Shown in pieces: positions 60,350-64,000 of a stretch of 64,000 nucleotides of DNA; within the stretch, counting starts at the first letter, position 1; each line of letters opens with the position of its first letter. Position numbers and translations under genes: made by a program. A model generated the notes under the pieces. That model did not search any database. It worked only from the letters and a program-made list of their open reading frames with translations, and had not been told where the DNA came from. The DNA is from Sesamum alatum (Eukaryota; Streptophyta; Magnoliopsida; Lamiales; Pedaliaceae): assembly GCA_034509735.1 (NCBI GenBank), contig JACGWO010000011.1:16963573-17027572 (forward strand). The letters are read 5' to 3'.

Positions 60350-63300
60350 ATTATGGAAAATCAATACTGCTATCTTAATGCGAAGTCCGATCATATAGTG
60401 CTATTGAAGAGGCAAAAGACATCGATACCATGACTATTGACGAGTTACATGGATCGTTAATAGCTCATGAAGAAAGGACGAAAAGAAATCAACAAGTGCC
60501 GGTCGAGAAAGTCTTGTAAGCAAAACTTTCCTTTAATCCTAAAGGAAATACTTCCAATAGAGGAGGAAGAAGTCAAGCTCATGGTAGAGGCCGAGATTGT
60601 TGGCATGGCCATGGTTATGGTCAAGGAAAAGGAGAAGGTCGAGGCCAAGGAAAAGGTGCACAAAACTCACCACAAGATGGTGTAAATAAGAGTTTCAAAG
60701 AGGCCGTGGTCCAAGAAGAAACAACAACAATTGGAGGAAAATTGATAAAAGTCATGTTGAGTGCTATGCATGCGGAGGGACCGAACACTATTCATGGGAG
60801 TATCAATCTAAATCTACTGCGGAAGAGACAAACAATACCGAGCATCAGGAGGAAGAAAGTGATGCTCTCTTGCTTTCTCAAAAAGAAGGCACCATGGAAA
60901 ATGATGTCACATGGTATCTTGACAATGGTGCAAACAACCATATGATCGAAGATAGAAGCAAGTTTGTGCAAATGGACACAAAGGTAACCAGCGATATTCA
61001 TTTTGGAGATGATACTAAAGTGGAGATCAAGAGAAAATGTATGATAATTTTGGCTAGAAAGAATGGAGATCATAACTTCTCCACAATGTCTACTACATTG
61101 CAACAATGAAGAACAATATTATGAGCATCGTTCAACTTTTGGAGAGTGGACACAAAGTGAAGATGGAGGATAAATATCTATGGCTTTGAAATCGAGATGA
61201 TAGACTTGTCGCAAAATTTTCCATGACAAGTAACCGAATATTCAAACTAAGTGTGAAGACGGCTGAAGCAAAGTGCATACAAGCTTGCATCAATGATCCT
61301 TCATAGATATGTCATATGAGTTCCGGACATCTCAACTTTGAAGGACTAAAGATGCTAAGAGACAAAAATATGGTGAGAGGAGTCCCTAAAATAAATCACT
61401 CGGATCAATTATGTGAAGGCATGTTTGCTTGGCAAGCATGCAAGAAAAGGCTTTTCAAAGGAGTCACTATCAAGAGCAAGCAAACCTATACAACTTGTGC
61501 ATGCGGATGCGTGTGGTCCTTTCAACCCACAATCATTTGGTAATAGTTCATATTTTATACTCTTTATCGATGATTTTACAAGACATGGGTTTATATACTA
61601 AAACACAAGAGTGAAGCTTTCGAGACTTTTAAAAGGTTCAAAACTTGTATTGAGAAAGAAAGTGATTTTGAACTTAAAGCTCTAAGGACCGATAGAGGTG
61701 GTTAGTTCACTTCTAGTGAATTCAAAGTTTTTTGTGAAACGCATAGAATTCGACGTCCTATGACTGTGCCAAGAACACCACAACAAAATGGCGTTGCAGA
61801 AAGAAAGAATAGAATGATTCTGAACATGGCGAGGATGATGCTGAAAAGTAAGGATTGCCGAAAGAATTTTGGGCCAAAGTAGTTGCATGTGCCGTGTATC
61901 TTTGAAATCGATCCTCGACAAGGCGTTTGGAGAAAATAATTCCACAAGAAGCATTGAGTGGATGGAAGTCAAGTGTGAAGCACTTCAGAGTTTTTGGCTC
62001 TATTTTCTATGTTCATGTGCTGGAGCAACAACGAACAAAACTAGATGACCGAAGTAAGAAGATGGACTTTCTTGGCTATAATGAGAACTCCAAGGGGTAT
62101 AAAATGTTATGATCCCATTGCTAAAAAAGATTATGATTAGTAGAGACGTGGAATTGGAAGAAGAGGTCTTATGGAATTGGAACATCCAAAGAGGATAAAA
62201 GTATTGTATTCTTCCATATCTAGAAGAAGAAGAGAATGAGCAAGAAGTTGAACGTGAGAATTCAACCCCTTAACGCCAAGTTCAAGGGAACAACCTCAAA
62301 GGTATCGTAGCATAAGTGATATTTATGATGCTACGGAAAGAATGAATGGTGATAATGTTTTTTGTTTATTTATGAATGATGAACCTTTGAGTTTTGAAGA
62401 AGCTATAAAAGAGAAGAAATGGGTGCAAGCCATGGAGGAAGAAATCCATTCAATAGAGAAAAATGAAACTTGGGAGATAGCTACCCAACCAAGTGGTCAC
62501 AAAGCCATTGGAGTTAAATGGGTGTACAAAATAAAGAAAAATGCAAAAGGAGAAGTGGAAAGATATAAAGCGAGGCTTGTTGCAAAGGGGTATAAACAAA
62601 AGCATGGTGTGGACTATGAAGAAGTTTTTACTCCCGTTGCTTGCTTGGAGACAATACGGTTGTTGGTTGCTCTTGCGGGGCAAAACCGATGGCCAATTCA
62701 TCAAATGGATGTGAAATCCGCATTTTAGAATGGTACTCTTGAAGAATAAGTGTATGTTGAACAACCGGATGATTTCATGATTAAAGGCCATGAAGATAAA
62801 GTGTTGAAATTGAAGAAAGCATTATATAGGCTCAAGCAAGCACCAACGGCATGGTTATGTCGTCTTGACAACTATCTTCAAAAGAATGGTTTCTCAAGAT
62901 GACTTCATGAGTATGCTCTTTATGTGAAGAAGGAGAAGGGAGATATACTATGCATGTGCATTTATGTGGATGATTTCATTCTTACGGGAAATAATCCACA
63001 TATGTATGACAATTTCAAGAAGGCAATGACACAAGAATTTGAGATGAGTAACATGGGACTCATGTCATATTATTTGGGATCAGAAGTAAAGCAACAAAGC
63101 AATGGAAGCTTCATCTCTCAAGAGGCGTAAGCAAAGGAGATTATAAAAAAGTTCAAGATGATAGAATAATCCGGTGAATACTCCAATGGAGTGTGGAGTA
63201 AAATTTTTTCAAACATGATGGAGTAAGAAAAGTCAAATCAACTACATTTTCCACAAAATGGAGCAACTAAAATCATGATGAAAAATAAATCAACTATTGC

Positions 63301-63430
63301 TCTTTCTAAGAATCTGGTGTTTCATGATCGAAGCAAACATATAGATGCAAGGTTTTATTTTATTCGAGAAAGAACCTCAACAAAGATAGATTCTAGCAGC
63401 TCAGAGAGATGATCGGAGTTGTAAAGAAGT
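60350..63430 (+). pseudogene. copia-2, 5'-truncated Ty1/copia gag-pol remnant
   Basis: Plus-strand pieces in order: gag tail with [12 protein letters not shown] and an RG-rich run (60430-60700), a damaged zinc knuckle (CYACGGTEHY), protease TWYLDNGANNHM with Asn in place of the usual Ser (about 60915), pre-integrase SSGHLNFEGLKMLRDKNM (61316), integrase LVHADACGPF (about 61490) and PQQNGVAERKNRM with the catalytic Glu (about 61780), reverse transcriptase [20 protein letters not shown] (62520-62580) and CIYVDDFILTGNN (62955-62995), then RNase H traces with HDRSKHIDARFYFI (about 63325). At least ten stops or shifts occur, for example a TAG right after MDVKSAF (62726). It is an old, dead copy of a Tnt1-like copia lineage. 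Confidence 0.9.
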
Positions 63431-63892
63431 CAAGTTTTCGGCGGCGACCGCGGGGGGGGGGGGGGGTTTGAGAATTGCACAAAGAATTAAACTTGTCTTC
63501 TAGTTTTCAGCAATCACAATTTTTGAACATACTTTTGGACGCATTTTGAGAAGGAAAAAGGTTGCCATTTCAAATGAATCTTATATGGAATTAAATCTCT
63601 GTGAGCCTAATTTCAAATGGTCCAAGTTTCAAGTCCATTGATAATGTGCAAAAAGTTATGACTATTTTACCAAGGCTTGCCAGAAACAGAAAAATGATGC
63701 TTATAATTATGTTTTGCATTTATTCTTTGTACGAATTTTTATGCTTATTAATACGATGTTTATGCCTATAAAAGGCCTTGTAATATGATGTTATTCAAGT
63801 TAATAGAGAGGCACAATTTATAGTATAAAATTTTTAAGATATACTTCTCTTCTCTTCCTTCAATAGTGTTGAACCCACCATAGCTTCCAACA
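63431..63892 (+). repeat. LTR-like fragment of copia-2 or a relative
   Basis: Begins after a run of 16 G (about 63451-63466) and ends ttccaaca at 63892, the complement of the LTR start tgttggaa seen just to the right. It includes a TATA-type cctataaaaggcc (about 63757-63769), as expected in an LTR promoter. The beginning of the LTR is not visible, so the fragment is probably truncated at the G-run. Confidence 0.55.
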
Positions 63893-64000
63893 GAGTGTTG
63901 GAATGTCAGCTATTCAGCAATAAGCTTTAAGGGGGAGTGTTGGAATGTTAGCTATTCAGCATCAACAACATCATAAGCTTGACACAGCAGTAGGATACTG
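63893..64000 (+). repeat. Polypurine tract and start of a further LTR
   Basis: Two starts of tgttggaatgt(c/t)agctattcagc lie at 63896 and 63938. Before the second is aagggggag (63929-63937), a polypurine tract. The second start runs to the window end and is probably the 3' LTR of copia-2 or of a related element beyond the window. Confidence 0.6.

Noticed and set aside
44219..64000. Integrated virus (pararetrovirus) instead of retrotransposons
   Set aside because: Both elements have copia gene order (integrase before reverse transcriptase), LTRs and a 5-bp target duplication for copia-1. I saw no movement protein, coat protein or envelope signature.
1..64000. tRNA or rRNA genes
   Set aside because: No stretch reads as a full cloverleaf or conserved rRNA segment by eye. 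The one tRNA-like trace at 36561-36630 is too decayed.

Overview
The window is nuclear DNA of a flowering plant, very probably a eudicot. It carries split genes with GT-AG introns, Mutator-like, PIF/Harbinger and Ty1/copia elements, and a host gene of the plant LIKE COV (DUF502) family. It is gene-poor and rich in repeats and transposons. I recognise only one host gene that looks intact, an LCV/COV1-like membrane protein on the minus strand (37426-43688, seven exons). I see no bacterial, organellar, CRISPR, rRNA or clear tRNA features.

Layout. (1) 540-5225: a complete Mutator-like element (MULE-1) with 151-bp terminal inverted repeats and a perfect 10-bp target duplication. It holds a multi-exon mudrA-type transposase gene, broken by two compensating frameshifts, and a convergent GRF zinc-finger gene. 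(2) 5320-12310: about 7 kb of very AT-rich sequence built from shuffled copies of a few modules. (3) 12311-17600: non-coding, apart from a decayed C-terminal part of an ANKRD13-like (GPCR-chaperone) gene at 14072-15311, minus strand. (4) 17600-29150: a tandem array of eleven units of about 1.07-1.10 kb. Its central copies are almost identical. Each unit carries a splice-flanked mini-exon-like block. (5) 29156-33135: a partial copy of the LCV gene (exons 2-5) with a frameshift, duplicated from 39523-43503. (6) 33136-37425: intergenic, with a 33-bp repeat, a GC-rich block and a SINE-like tRNA-derived trace. (7) 37426-43688: the LCV gene.

(8) 44219-60203: a nest of transposons. The outermost is a minus-strand Ty1/copia element with two LTRs, a TTCAT target duplication, a polypurine tract and a candidate primer site. 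A 0.5-kb MITE is inserted in its integrase region and a second MULE (48855-58728) lies further upstream in the element. Inside that MULE sits a PIF/Harbinger element (49579-55887) with a truncated transposase, three Myb/SANT-like pieces and a complete-looking GRF zinc-finger gene. MULE-2 has lost its catalytic core. (9) 60350-64000: a second, plus-strand Ty1/copia remnant with many stops, running into LTR-type sequence at the window edge.

How the parts relate. The LCV protein should work as a membrane protein by itself; everything else is selfish DNA or gene debris. The most interesting pattern is that two unrelated DNA-transposon superfamilies here each carry a small GRF zinc-finger / coiled-coil / C-terminal hydrophobic protein gene near one end, opposite in orientation to the transposase. 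In MULE-1 it lies in the place that mudrB occupies in MuDR. All family assignments come from reading motifs and exon structure; no database search was possible.
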